DNA of 31,823 bases from Avisuccinivibrio_A sp964399665 (GTDB taxonomy: Bacteria; Pseudomonadota; Gammaproteobacteria; Enterobacterales; Succinivibrionaceae): contig CAYNSI010000004.1 of the NCBI GenBank assembly GCA_964399665.1, forward strand, positions 1 through 31,823, written 5' to 3'. Position 1 is the stretch's first letter. Each line of letters opens with the position of its first letter. The notes beneath the pieces were generated by a model. That model saw nothing but the letters and a program-made list of their open reading frames with translations, had not been told where the DNA came from and made no database searches. Positions 7,656 to 15,834 of the stretch are shown one piece after another. Made by a program: the position numbers and the translations under genes.

Positions 7656-8654
7656 TTAACGTGCCCTGCCCTCTGTTGTCACATCGCTTTGCCAAACCCT
7701 GGCATTATCATGAAGGATTATCTGCTGGGAATCGGGAAGGATCCATCCTTGAGAATTAAGCTTAGAGTCACCTTTGAGACTTAAAATTCCAGTGCCGGCA
7801 ATTTCCAAAGTACCGCTGTTTTCAAAAACACAGGCATTGTCAAAAAGTGCCGTGCCTGCAAAGGCAAAGAGATGGGTGTTCCCTGCTGCAGCATTGTTAA
7901 AGCAGCTTAAACTGCCGCTTTCACTTATTAATACCCTGTCTTTATTTAAAAATGAACCCATAGCCCTTAAAATAAGATTGCCGTAAACATCCAGACGTCC
8001 TGAATTGATAAAAGATCCCCTCCCTGATATCTGAAAAGCGGCATTCTCATCCAAGGTCATAGTGCCTTCACTTACAAAAACGGCATTAGAAGAAAGAGCA
8101 AGGGCTGAGTTTGCAATGAAACTTAAGATCCCTTGATTGAGCGCTCTGCCTGAATTTATTACAAGATTAGCCCCGTTAAAAGTTACGATGGAAACAAGTT
8201 CCAGGCTGCTGCTGTCTTCAAGTTTGATAAGGGCACCTTCTTCAAGATGAATGGGAGCAGCAAGACGGGCTGAGGCCTGATCCTGCAGCAAAATTGACAT
8301 GCCCTGCTGCAAAAAGCTCTCCCCCCGGAGAGTAAGGGATGCCCGGTCCTGAATTTTAATCTGCACCCCCTCTGCTGCCTCAAGGCCTGATCTTAGAGTA
8401 AATCTGCCCTCTCCTGCTACGGTAATTGCAGTATCGGGCGCTATGGTAATCACCGTTCCTGCCTTGGTAAAAAGATCTCCATCTATCCTAAGATCTTCTT
8501 TGATAACATTGCCGCCCTGAAGTTCAATGCACTGCCCCTTTTCAATAACAGAAGGAAGATTAGTATCTAAGTTGAGTCTAAGACAAGCCCCCTGCACGGT
8601 AAAACCTGCAAGGCAAGCTCCTGCAAAAAAGCAGGAAGTTAAGATCTTTATCAT
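7656..8654 (-). CDS. Secreted repetitive beta-solenoid-like protein
   Basis: Unrecognised protein of 332 residues with a signal peptide (residues 1 to about 22, FTVQGA before the mature part). From about residue 65 onward the sequence is built of irregular units of roughly 20 residues with alternating hydrophobic and small or polar residues, for example ITVAGEGRFTLRSG, IKIQDRASLTLRGE, IKLEDSSSLELVS, MTLDENAAFQISG and LEIAGTGILSLKGD. This periodicity is typical of right-handed beta-helices such as those in adhesins, autotransporter passengers and filamentous proteins. There is no C-terminal beta-barrel, sortase or anchoring motif, so export beyond the periplasm is not evident. The ATG at 8654 has AAGGA at good spacing. 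It is divergent from glk by 108 bases. Confidence 0.75.
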   Translation of the reverse strand: MIKILTSCFFAGACLAGFTVQGACLRLNLDTNLPSVIEKGQCIELQGGNVIKEDLRIDGDLFTKAGTVITIAPDTAITVAGEGRFTLRSGLEAAEGVQIKIQDRASLTLRGESFLQQGMSILLQDQASARLAAPIHLEEGALIKLEDSSSLELVSIVTFNGANLVINSGRALNQGILSFIANSALALSSNAVFVSEGTMTLDENAAFQISGRGSFINSGRLDVYGNLILRAMGSFLNKDRVLISESGSLSCFNNAAAGNTHLFAFAGTALFDNACVFENSGTLEIAGTGILSLKGDSKLNSQGWILPDSQQIILHDNARVWQSDVTTEGRAR

Positions 8655-8762
8655 GCTGATTCCTTAAGGAAGATCCTCTGTTCCCATTGTACCTGAACTT
8701 AACTTACACAAAATTGGTAAAATCAGCTGACACTAAGACTTAAAACTACAAAGGATCTTTTC

Positions 8763-9752
8763 ATGACACTGTTACAAGGACAGGCCCTGGTAGGAGACAT
8801 AGGCGGTACCAATGCCCGCCTGGCACTTTGTGACCTCAAAGACGGCAGTATTTCAGCCCCCGCTGTATATTCAACCTATGAGTATTATTCCCTTGAAAGC
8901 TGCATTTTAGACTTCAAAAAGAAAACCGGGGCATCCTTTAAGAACGCCTGTATTGCAGCTGCCTGCCCGATAACCTGTGATTATATCAAGATGACCAACA
9001 ATTCCTGGCAGTTTTCAAGAAGTAAGTTACAGCAAAACTGTGGTCTTGACAGCCTGATGGTCATCAATGATTTTACGGCCATGTCCATGTCGGTTACCTG
9101 CCTTGACCGCTCAAAACTGGTACAAATAGGAGGCAGTCTGCCTGATCTTAATGCCCCGATTGCAGTCTACGGCCCGGGCACCGGTTTGGGGGTTGGCCAT
9201 ATCATCAGGGTAAATGATAAGTGGCTGCAGCTTCCCGGGGAAGGAGGACATGTTGATCTTGCAACAGCCGACATGACAGAAGATCTGATATTAATTGCCC
9301 TAAGGGCGCGCATCGGACATGTATCGGCAGAACGGGTTCTCTCAGGCCCAGGCCTGGTTAATCTTTATGAAGTCACGGCCATGAAAAACTCAAGGCTTGA
9401 AAGCGGCTTGACCCCTGCAGATGTGACCTCAAGGGCCCTTGCCAATCCTCCGGATCCTGACTGCCTTGAGGCATTGCACACTTTCTGCCGCCTGATGGGC
9501 CGTTTTGGAGGGAACCTGGCATTGACCCTAAGCACTTTCGGCGGGGTTTACATAGCAGGAGGAGTGATCCCTCATTTTTTGGATTTTTTTAAAAACTCAG
9601 AATTTCGTGAAGCCTTTGAGGCCAAAGGACGTCTTAAGGATTTTCTAAAGCGCATTCCAGTTTATGTCATTACCGATACTTTAGCAGGCCTTAAGGGGGC
9701 AGGTGCCGTGCTGCGCCAGGAAATGGGGGCCGTACTGGACCTTAACTTTTGA
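8763..9752 (+). CDS. glk: Glucokinase
   Basis: ATP-dependent phosphorylation of glucose to glucose 6-phosphate in the cytosol. The 329-residue product aligns with E. coli Glk (321 residues) throughout. The phosphate-binding loop GDIGGTNAR is at 11-19, the catalytic Asp103 lies in INDFTAMS, the second ATP motif is YGPGTGLGVG at 136-145, and the sugar-binding GEGGHVD starts at 159. HVSAERVLSGPGLVNLY is a near-exact family signature. The ATG at 8763 follows AAAGGA. A rho-independent terminator lies 210 bases downstream, so the gene is probably monocistronic. Confidence 0.96.
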   Translation: MTLLQGQALVGDIGGTNARLALCDLKDGSISAPAVYSTYEYYSLESCILDFKKKTGASFKNACIAAACPITCDYIKMTNNSWQFSRSKLQQNCGLDSLMVINDFTAMSMSVTCLDRSKLVQIGGSLPDLNAPIAVYGPGTGLGVGHIIRVNDKWLQLPGEGGHVDLATADMTEDLILIALRARIGHVSAERVLSGPGLVNLYEVTAMKNSRLESGLTPADVTSRALANPPDPDCLEALHTFCRLMGRFGGNLALTLSTFGGVYIAGGVIPHFLDFFKNSEFREAFEAKGRLKDFLKRIPVYVITDTLAGLKGAGAVLRQEMGAVLDLNF

Positions 9753-9921
9753 TAAACTGCCTGAATTTAAAAGCGACCTTAAGGTTCCCCTGGGACGTAT
9801 TAACCTAAAATCACTGCTCAAAGCCTCGACAAAGAGCTTCAATGCTGCCAATACTTCAAGGCATTACTGCTCAGTCAGACTGTTGTTAGTGCTCACCCAG
9901 ACTGTCACGCTTTTAAGTTCC

Positions 9922-9941
9922 CGCCTGATAACGCCTGATAA
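9922..9941 (+). repeat. Tandem decamer, CGCCTGATAA twice
   Basis: Two exact, adjacent copies of CGCCTGATAA between glk and its terminator. It could be a chance slippage product; no function is apparent. Confidence 0.5.
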
Positions 9942-9961
9942 GGTCCTATGCTTAAGATTTC

Positions 9962-9984
9962 ATGGCAGAAACTGCCATTTTCTT
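9962..9984 (+). terminator. Rho-independent terminator downstream of glk
   Basis: Perfect 7-bp stem ATGGCAG/CTGCCAT with a 3-base AAA loop, followed by TTTTCTT. A partial repeat of the 3' arm and T-run (TTGCCATTTTCTT) comes directly after it. Confidence 0.75.
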
Positions 9985-10035
9985 GCCATTTTCTTGCAAT
10001 GTCTTGCTTATTTCTATGTAACAGGGTGCTGACCT

Positions 10036-10064
10036 TTTACACGGCCCCAATCTTTATCTATGCT
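10036..10064 (+). promoter_or_regulatory. Candidate sigma70 promoter for the cupin gene
   Basis: TTTACA (10036-10041, 5/6), 17-base spacer, TATGCT (10059-10064, 4/6). Transcription would start near 10071, giving a leader of about 31 bases before the ATG. Confidence 0.5.
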
Positions 10065-10101
10065 AAAACAAGTTTCTAACTGCTTATATTGAGGATTAAT
10101 A

Positions 10102-10593
10102 ATGAAAAAACTTCTGATTGCCCTTGCGGTAGCCTGCGGCGCCACCGCTGCTTCTGCCTCTGATTCGAACTATCAGGAAGCTCCTATTAACACCATTTTT
10201 GGTCAGGGTGTTGTCAATCCTTATAGTGAGTTTTTTACCGGAACTTCCTATTTGAATAATCTTACTTCATATGATGAGATCCTGAAGTTTCCTGCAGCCA
10301 ATGTTACCTTTGAGCCGTGCACCCGTACTTTCTGGCACAAACACACCGGCGGACAGGTCCTCTTTGTATTGGCAGGTGAGGGGCGTCACCAGATAAGAGG
10401 GCAGGCTGTTGAGATCCTGCTGCCCGGAGATGTAGTAGTGGTGCCGCCTGATGTGGAGCACTGGCATGGCGCAGGACCTGATACCTGGATGAGCCATCTT
10501 GCCCTTACTCCCAATGCTCCTGATAATTCACCAGTATGGCTTGTTCCTGTCACCGACGAAGAATATAACGTCAAGGCAGAACGCCTCCGCTAA
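10102..10593 (+). CDS. Periplasmic single-domain cupin, metal-binding
   Basis: Protein of 163 residues with a Sec signal peptide likely cleaved after ASA at residue 19, so the mature protein should be periplasmic. The cupin core contains WHKHTGGQVL and PPDVEHWHGA. Putative metal ligands His79, His81, Gln85 and His120 have the same spacing (2, 4, 35) that I recall for the Mn-dependent cupin hydroxynitrile lyase from Granulicella tundricola (His53, His55, Gln59, His94). The fold family also includes uncharacterised cupins linked to carboxymuconolactone decarboxylase-like proteins. The real substrate is unknown. The start is backed by GAGG with good spacing. It has its own promoter and terminator and so stands alone. 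Confidence 0.85.
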   Translation: MKKLLIALAVACGATAASASDSNYQEAPINTIFGQGVVNPYSEFFTGTSYLNNLTSYDEILKFPAANVTFEPCTRTFWHKHTGGQVLFVLAGEGRHQIRGQAVEILLPGDVVVVPPDVEHWHGAGPDTWMSHLALTPNAPDNSPVWLVPVTDEEYNVKAERLR

Positions 10594-10610
10594 TAGTAAT
10601 ACCACTCTGA

Positions 10611-10640
10611 AAAAATTAAGGGGCAAAGTTCCCCTTTTTT
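10611..10640 (+). terminator. Rho-independent terminator after the cupin gene
   Basis: AAGGGG (10618-10623) pairs with CCCCTT (10631-10636) around a seven-base loop and runs into six T residues (10635-10640). It begins about 20 bases after the stop codon. Confidence 0.85.
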
Positions 10641-10957
10641 CTTGCAGCTATCCTCTTTTAAGAGATCTTTTTCAAACGTTCCTAAGGCATTAGGTAGTGA
10701 TAACATTTTGCAATTAGTTTTGGTGCATCAAAATAAATTTATGCGGCAAACTCATGGTAAAACTGTTTAATAAGAGATTTTTTATCTTTAAAAACAACAA
10801 GATTCTCACTGATAGCTTTTTACTATCAGCTCCTATAAAAATATAATTCTCGACGACTTATGGATCCTTTGAGTAAAGTACTGCCTGTGACACGCGCCGA
10901 CAACACTCACCAGGCGTTACTAATAAAACATATAAAACAAAAGGTTAGAAAATAAAC
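10641..10957 (+). promoter_or_regulatory. Leader/upstream region of the MetE-like gene with a perfect inverted repeat
   Basis: About 317 bases without a gene. The clear feature is CTGATAG (10809-10815), a seven-base spacer, then CTATCAG (10823-10829), a perfect inverted repeat that could be an operator or an RNA hairpin. I found no MetJ boxes (AGACGTCT) and no S-adenosylmethionine riboswitch pattern. The ribosome-binding site before 10958 is weak (AAGG 13 bases away). Confidence 0.4.
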
Positions 10958-12091
10958 ATGACTTACAGCATAAGAAATACCGCCCCTTTTCGCTGCGATA
11001 TAGTAGGCAGCTTTCTGCGGCCTGAGAAGTTAAAGCAGGCAAGATTGTTCAGACGCGATAACATTATCGACGATGCTGCCTTAAAAAAAGTAGAAGATGA
11101 ATGTATCGAAGCACTGATAAAAAAACAGCTTGATGCAGGACTTAAGGTCATAACAGACGGTGAATTTCGCCGTTCCTGGTGGCATATGGACTTTTTCTGG
11201 GGTCTAAACGGTATTGAAAAGCGCGTCATCGCAAAAGGATATGCTTTTCATGATGAAGAAACCCGCCCGGAGACTGCAAGACTTACAGGAAAAATCACAG
11301 GGAACAATCATCCTTTTGTCGAGCACTTTAAGTTCGTCAATTCCTTTAAGACTCCAAAAGTTACTCCAAGACAGACCATTCCTGCCCCTGCTCAGCTTTT
11401 GGCAGTGCTTCTTAATGTCAGAAACAATGACGACAAAACTGAAATTCTGCGTGAGCTTTATCCTACTGATGAAGATCTTATTGCCGATGTCTGTGCTGCC
11501 TATCGCAAAGTTATCTTAGATCTTTATGATGCAGGGTGCCGTAATATCCAGCTTGATGACTGCACCTGGCCGGTACTTTGCGACCAAAAATTTCTTAAAG
11601 AACATCCTAATCTTAATGTTGAAGATCTTCTTGATAAGTATCTTGCCGTCAATAACGGCACCATAGAAAACCTCCCTGATGATCTGGTAATCACCACCCA
11701 TATTTGCAGAGGCAATTATCATTCAACCTGGTTTGCAAGCGGCGGTTATGATCCTATAGCAGGAAGGCTCTTTGCCAAAGAGAAGGTAAGTGCCTTTTAT
11801 TTGGAATACGATGATGAGCGCTCAGGAAGCTTTGAACCCTTACAGCAGATCCCCGATGACAAATTGGTAGTTTTAGGCTTAGTCACCTCCAAAAAGGCTG
11901 ATTTGGAAAGTGAGGAACTTATTTTGGAGAGGATCAAGGAAGCTTCTGCCTATATCGATTTGGACAGGCTGTGCCTCTCCCCGCAATGCGGTTTTTCCTC
12001 AACAGAGGAGGGCAATAAGCTTAACGATGAAGATCAATGGCGCAAAATTGCCCTGATTCAGGATCTGGCAGGTAAGGTCTGGGGTGATTGA
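10958..12091 (+). CDS. MetE-like zinc methyltransferase (methionine synthase II family, YxjG/YxjH type)
   Basis: Cytosolic TIM-barrel protein of 377 residues, matching the C-terminal catalytic half of cobalamin-independent methionine synthase. The zinc ligands of that family are visible as His248 and Cys250 (THICRGNYH), Glu283 (FYLEYDDERSG) and Cys344 (LSPQCGFSS). The N-terminus GSFLRPEKL and ITDGEFRRSWW are typical of the stand-alone COG0620 proteins. The methyl acceptor is probably homocysteine or another thiol; the methyl donor cannot be told from sequence, because these short versions lack the folate-binding N-terminal domain of MetE. It is convergent with yciO, with an imperfect terminator between them. 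No other sulfur-metabolism gene is nearby. Confidence 0.85.
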   Translation: MTYSIRNTAPFRCDIVGSFLRPEKLKQARLFRRDNIIDDAALKKVEDECIEALIKKQLDAGLKVITDGEFRRSWWHMDFFWGLNGIEKRVIAKGYAFHDEETRPETARLTGKITGNNHPFVEHFKFVNSFKTPKVTPRQTIPAPAQLLAVLLNVRNNDDKTEILRELYPTDEDLIADVCAAYRKVILDLYDAGCRNIQLDDCTWPVLCDQKFLKEHPNLNVEDLLDKYLAVNNGTIENLPDDLVITTHICRGNYHSTWFASGGYDPIAGRLFAKEKVSAFYLEYDDERSGSFEPLQQIPDDKLVVLGLVTSKKADLESEELILERIKEASAYIDLDRLCLSPQCGFSSTEEGNKLNDEDQWRKIALIQDLAGKVWGD

Positions 12092-12093
12092 CG

Positions 12094-12128
12094 CTTAAAG
12101 CACTGGTTTTGCCTTAAGAGGTATTTTT
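12094..12128 (+). terminator. Probable terminator between the MetE-like gene and yciO
   Basis: CTTAAAGC (12094-12101) pairs with GCCTTAAG (12111-12118) with one mismatch, followed after a few bases by five T residues (12124-12128). It starts three bases after the stop codon. Confidence 0.4.
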
Positions 12129-12138
12129 GTTATCCTGC

Positions 12139-12762
12139 CTATTCAAATGGGGCAGGATCTCCTCCTCCTACGCGCCTTATGGAAGGCACCCCGTTTTCAA
12201 AGCGTATTACCGTGGTGGGAACACTGGATAACACCCCGCCGTCGATGATCACATCAACCTGGGAGCCGATACGATTATTGATATCAACAGGATCCCACAG
12301 GGGCTCATCCTCCCCCGGCATAATCAATGAGCATGATAAAAGAGGTTCATTTACCTCATTCAAAAGGCTTTCAATGATGGCCCCGCGGGGGACTCTGATC
12401 CCTATAGTCCGTCTTTTTTCATTCATAAGACGCCGGGGAACTTCACGGGTAGCCTGAAGAATAAAGGTATATGCTCCCGGGGTATTATGTTTTAGAAGCC
12501 GGTATTCACTGTTGTCCACTTTGGCATAGGTTGATATCTCTGAAAGATCACGGCACATCAAGGTAAAGTTATGCTTTTTGCTGATTTGGCGGATCCTGGC
12601 AATGCGCTCCATAGCGCTTTTATCTCCGGTAACGGCACAAAGCGCATAGGCAGAATCCGTTGGAACCACTCCGACCCCTCCTGAGAGAATAATTTCGGCA
12701 AAGCGCTTAATAAAGCGCCTCTGCGGGTTATCAGGGTGTACAGACAAAAACTCAGCACTCAT
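12139..12762 (-). CDS. yciO: YciO family protein (Sua5/YrdC/YciO fold)
   Basis: Protein of 207 residues, collinear with E. coli YciO (206). It shares HPDNPQRRFI at the N-terminus, GGVGVVPTDSAYAL, RIRQISKKHNFTLMCRDLSE, NTPGAYTFILQATREVPRR and KRRTIGIRVP. The fold binds ATP and RNA. The relative TsaC makes threonylcarbamoyl-AMP for tRNA t6A, but YciO itself has not been shown to replace TsaC in vivo in E. coli, so I leave the activity open. The ATG at 12762 follows AGGA. It is transcribed alone, convergent with the MetE-like gene. Confidence 0.92.
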   Translation of the reverse strand: MSAEFLSVHPDNPQRRFIKRFAEIILSGGVGVVPTDSAYALCAVTGDKSAMERIARIRQISKKHNFTLMCRDLSEISTYAKVDNSEYRLLKHNTPGAYTFILQATREVPRRLMNEKRRTIGIRVPRGAIIESLLNEVNEPLLSCSLIMPGEDEPLWDPVDINNRIGSQVDVIIDGGVLSSVPTTVIRFENGVPSIRRVGGGDPAPFE

Positions 12763-12904
12763 TTTCTTTATCCTGTCTCAAATCCTGGCGGATCATACAC
12801 CGTCATAAGCAGACTGACACCAACAAACGGCAAATTTTTATCCTGAAAATCCTACAACCTTTGGCCCTTAGGAACTTTCAAGAGTCAGACTTTTACTGAC
12901 AAAG

Positions 12905-12934
12905 TTAACAATTCTTATGAAACACTCTTTTAAT
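12905..12934 (+). promoter_or_regulatory. Candidate promoter of the SDR dehydrogenase gene
   Basis: TTAACA (12905-12910, 5/6), 18-base spacer, TTTAAT (12929-12934, 5/6). A small inverted repeat, GTCAG-7-CTGAC, lies just upstream (about 12885-12901) and could be an operator. The leader would be about 60 bases. Confidence 0.45.
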
Positions 12935-12999
12935 TTTCAATAAAACTTGTGAAAATTTTTCACCAGATTTTTGATCAATTTGTTTTAGGAGTTTTCAAA

Positions 13000-13749
13000 A
13001 TGGTATTAGAAGGCAAGGTCGCCCTGGTCTCAGGTGGAAGCCGCGGCATCGGCAGAGCTATCTCTGATCTTTTCTACAAAGAAGGTGCCACTGTCATCAT
13101 CATGTCACGCAACAAGGAAATACTTGAGAAAAGCGCCGCAGAAATAGACAGTAAAAAAGAAGGACGCTGCATTCCCATCCGCTGTGATGTGGGCGACAAG
13201 GCCTCCGTTGATGCCGCTATGGCTGAAGTAAAGGCCAAATACAAAGTTGACATCCTGGTAAACTGTGCCGGCATTAATTTAAGGGGTCCGATTGAAACCA
13301 TGGAACTTGAGACCTGGCAGAAAGTCATGGACGTCAACCTCACAGGAGCCTTCCTGCTGACCCAGCACTGTTTTGAAATGATGAAAGATAAGGGCGGTAA
13401 GATTGTCAATGTGGCCTCTTTGATGTCGGAAATTGCAAGACCAACCATCAGTCCCTATGTAGCCTCAAAAGGCGGCATCAAGATGTTAACTAAAGCCATC
13501 GCGGTTGAATGGGCAAAATACAATATTCAATCCAATGCCGTAATCCCGGGCTATATCTCAACGGAGATGAATACCCCGCTGATTGAAGATGAAAAATTCA
13601 ACAAGTTCATTTGTGACAGAACTCCGGCAGGACGCTGGGGCAAGCCTGAGGAAGTTGCCAATGCAGTTCTCTTCCTGGCTTCTCCTGCAGCTGATTTTGT
13701 AACAGGTCAGTTAATTGCAGTAGACGGCGGGATCCTGGCTGCCCTTTAG
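13000..13749 (+). CDS. SDR oxidoreductase, gluconate 5-dehydrogenase (IdnO)-like
   Basis: Classical short-chain dehydrogenase of 249 residues. The NAD(P) motif SGGSRGIG is at 11-18, NCAG at 88-91, and the catalytic residues are Asn113, Ser140, Tyr153 and Lys157. The stretch SPYVASKGGIKMLTKAIAVE and the end (TPAGRWGKPEE, then VDGGILAAL) are closer to E. coli IdnO than to KduD or FabG, so interconversion of gluconate and 5-ketogluconate or a similar keto-sugar acid is likely but not proven. The ATG at 13000 is chosen for AGGAG nine bases upstream and because the family begins here; a GTG at 12949 would add 17 unlike residues. It has its own promoter and terminator, with no sugar-acid genes alongside. 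Confidence 0.85.
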   Translation: MVLEGKVALVSGGSRGIGRAISDLFYKEGATVIIMSRNKEILEKSAAEIDSKKEGRCIPIRCDVGDKASVDAAMAEVKAKYKVDILVNCAGINLRGPIETMELETWQKVMDVNLTGAFLLTQHCFEMMKDKGGKIVNVASLMSEIARPTISPYVASKGGIKMLTKAIAVEWAKYNIQSNAVIPGYISTEMNTPLIEDEKFNKFICDRTPAGRWGKPEEVANAVLFLASPAADFVTGQLIAVDGGILAAL

Positions 13750-13762
13750 TTGTGTTAACTTC

Positions 13763-13790
13763 AAAAAAGCTCCCTTAGGGGAGTTTTTTA
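13763..13790 (+). terminator. Rho-independent terminator after the SDR gene
   Basis: CTCCC pairs with GGGAG around TTAG, flanked by an A6 run on the left and a T6 run on the right, 13 bases after the stop codon. The A/T symmetry would allow function in both directions. Confidence 0.85.
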
Positions 13791-13984
13791 CCGATGGCAA
13801 GGGTAAATTTCAAAAAAAGCCTGTAAGCCTCTTTTACACCCGCTATAGATCTGAAGATAACAGTCAGACTTTGCTGCAACTTTTCCTGCATTATCATATC
13901 CTTGATCATGCAAGATCCTTAGGATGAAAATTGCACTCCTGCCTGCTAAGACCTCGTACGATGAGGACCGTATGGTAAATCGTA

Positions 13985-13990
13985 TATAAT
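13985..13990 (+). promoter_or_regulatory. Candidate -10 element for the lipoprotein gene
   Basis: A perfect TATAAT lies 45 bases before the ATG. There is no good -35 at 16-18 bases, which hints at an activator-dependent promoter. The sequence CGTAYR occurs three times (about 13955, 13969 and 13981) just upstream of and into the -10. Confidence 0.45.
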
Positions 13991-14034
13991 GTGCCTTGTT
14001 TTAAAGTTGCTTAACACACTTTTTAAGGTGACAT

Positions 14035-14961
14035 ATGATTTGCAAGACAGTAAAGGTCCTGGCAGTAACTGCAATTGCCTGCGCTTTGACAGGATGCTTT
14101 GAAAAAAACAGTTTTACTTCTCAAACAAATGCCCCGCAGCAGTCTCAGGAAACTGAAAATGCCGGACAGGTTCAGACTCAGGCTCAAACTTCCCAAACTG
14201 CCGCCGGCACTGTGGATTTTGACGATAAGTTAACCAGCGTTTCCCTGTTAAGAGACAGGCTGCCTGCCACCTGCTTTGTGCGCGATTCTGAAAATCTTCC
14301 GTTCTGCATGCCAGGTGACATGTTAGTTTACGAGCCCAGCGGGGACAAGAAAAAGCAGGAGCAGACTTCAATCAATGAGGTTCTGGGATCATTTTGTGAT
14401 CTGACCAAGCCCTATACCATAAACGGAGATTCCGTAATCTGTGCCTTCCATCAAAACCGCAGCTACAATGCCACACCGGTTAATCAGCAGGCCATTGTAG
14501 CCTCCAATATCCAAACCGGGCGCGACTATCTTGCCCATGTGGCGGGAATTAAAGGCATTCAAGAGCTAAGTCCCGGGATCTATATGTTGTACTTAAAACG
14601 CGCCGAACCTGATGCTCCTTCCATTACCCAGGATGTTGCTGCACAACTTGAAACCAAGCTTCTAACTCCCAATTTGAAAGTGCACAGCTACATGTTAAAT
14701 GACATGCTCACCTTAGACAGTCTTGCTACGGGCAATCCTTTCGCTCAGATCTTCCCGCTTCTTAAGCGCGGCGACATTGTGCGTGTTTACATCGATTTTG
14801 CCCGTTACCCGAATGTCTGGAATGTAGACAGCAGCCTGCAGGGACTGCCCTATATCTGGGAAGTTAATGTACTTAACATCGGGGCCAAGCCTGTGCCAAT
14901 ACCCCAAGATAACGCAACCACAAATCCTGCAGAAGCTCTGGAAGCTCCTGCAACAAACTAA
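14035..14961 (+). CDS. Lipoprotein of unknown function
   Basis: Unrecognised protein of 308 residues. A lipoprotein signal peptide ends in LTGC with Cys21 as the lipidation site. The residues after it (about 25-60) form a Gln/Thr/Ser-rich linker, followed by a globular part of about 230 residues with several cysteines (ATCFVRDSENLPFCMPGD, GSFCDLTK, DSVICAFHQN) that could form disulfides in the periplasm. The mature position +2 is Phe, not Asp, so sorting to the outer membrane is expected. The ATG at 14035 follows AAGGTG. It is bounded by terminators on both sides and so is expressed alone. I do not recognise a family. Confidence 0.75.
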   Translation: MICKTVKVLAVTAIACALTGCFEKNSFTSQTNAPQQSQETENAGQVQTQAQTSQTAAGTVDFDDKLTSVSLLRDRLPATCFVRDSENLPFCMPGDMLVYEPSGDKKKQEQTSINEVLGSFCDLTKPYTINGDSVICAFHQNRSYNATPVNQQAIVASNIQTGRDYLAHVAGIKGIQELSPGIYMLYLKRAEPDAPSITQDVAAQLETKLLTPNLKVHSYMLNDMLTLDSLATGNPFAQIFPLLKRGDIVRVYIDFARYPNVWNVDSSLQGLPYIWEVNVLNIGAKPVPIPQDNATTNPAEALEAPATN

Positions 14962-14986
14962 AACTAACCTTAGGATTTGGTAATCT

Positions 14987-15011
14987 TAAAAGAGCCTTTA
15001 AGGCTCTTTTA
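14987..15011. terminator. Bidirectional rho-independent terminator
   Basis: Perfect 10-bp stem AAAAGAGCCT/AGGCTCTTTT (14988-14997 with 15001-15010) with a 3-base loop. It serves the lipoprotein gene on the plus strand and the dapB end of the nadK cluster on the minus strand. Confidence 0.85.
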
Positions 15012-15066
15012 AGCCTCTTTGCAGTTTTGCCGCAGGATTAGCGGATTGATGGAAAGTTTTAAGGTA

Positions 15067-15834
15067 CTAAAGGGATAATACTTCTTTCATGGAATAAAGC
15101 CCGGGCCCTTTGTTTTCAGCCCACAGGGCAGCCCTGATGGCTCCCCTTGCAAAATTAGATCTGCTGGCGGCCTTGTGGGTAAGCTCAAGGCGCTCTCCAT
15201 CACAGCACAGCATCGCGGTGTGATCGCCTACGATATCCCCTCCTCTTATGGAGCTGATTCCTATGGTGCCATAACGTCTTTCCCCGGTCAGACCCCTGCG
15301 CCCTTGGACCATGACATCATCCAAATTAACATTACGCCCTGCTGCTGCTGCCTCAGCTATTGCAAGGGCGGTACCTGAAGGTGCGTCCACCTTGTAGCGG
15401 TGATGGGCTTCGATGATCTCAATGTCGGCATCAGGAATGATCGAAGAGGCCTTTTGGACCAAATTAAGCAGTACATTGACTCCTATGGAGAAATTGGCCG
15501 CAAAGACCACGGCAACTGTTTTGGAGGCTTTAGTGATCTGCTTTTTTTCTTCGGCGGAAAACCCCGTAGTCCCAAGTACAACTTTAATATTGTGGGTGGT
15601 TGCAAATTTAAGCACCTCTAAAGAACATGCCGGGCGGGAAAAATCTATAAAAATATCAGGCAGGATCTTAAGCTTTGTCACCTCTGACACCACTTCGCCG
15701 TCAAAATTTGCCGGAACCGCGTCGATATTATTATCAATACCGCAGACTACCTTGATGCCTTCCAGTCCTATGCAGGATTCAAAAACTGCGTGCCCCATAC
15801 GTCCTGAGATCCCCGCTATGCCCACTTTAAGCAT
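15067..15834 (-). CDS. dapB: 4-hydroxy-tetrahydrodipicolinate reductase
   Basis: NAD(P)H-dependent step in the diaminopimelate and lysine pathway, feeding peptidoglycan and protein synthesis. The product has 255 residues (E. coli 273). The nucleotide-binding GISGRMG is at 8-14, GTTG at 88-91, the catalytic region HHRYK at 144-148 (His144, His145, Lys148) and the substrate loop PSGTA at 152-156. The ATG at 15834 follows AAGGAG at seven bases and is preferred to an upstream alternative start. It overlaps the end of the GNAT gene by eight bases, so it is the last gene of the nadK-recN-GNAT-dapB cluster and is probably translationally coupled. Confidence 0.96.
   Translation of the reverse strand: MLKVGIAGISGRMGHAVFESCIGLEGIKVVCGIDNNIDAVPANFDGEVVSEVTKLKILPDIFIDFSRPACSLEVLKFATTHNIKVVLGTTGFSAEEKKQITKASKTVAVVFAANFSIGVNVLLNLVQKASSIIPDADIEIIEAHHRYKVDAPSGTALAIAEAAAAGRNVNLDDVMVQGRRGLTGERRYGTIGISSIRGGDIVGDHTAMLCCDGERLELTHKAASRSNFARGAIRAALWAENKGPGLYSMKEVLSL

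Larger units (their letters stand above)
9753..10101. other. Intergenic region between glk and the cupin gene
   Basis: About 350 bases. It holds a tandem decamer repeat at 9922-9941, a strong terminator at 9962-9984, and a promoter at 10036-10064. A frame of 109 codons that overlaps the glk end is not supported by a ribosome-binding site or composition and is taken as spurious. Confidence 0.55.

Noticed and set aside
9703..10032. Plus-strand frame of 109 codons overlapping the glk end
   Set aside because: It runs through the glk 3' end and a strong terminator and has no ribosome-binding site.
10641..10957. Methionine riboswitch or MetJ operator before the MetE-like gene
   Set aside because: Neither the S-box core nor repeated AGACGTCT boxes could be found by eye.
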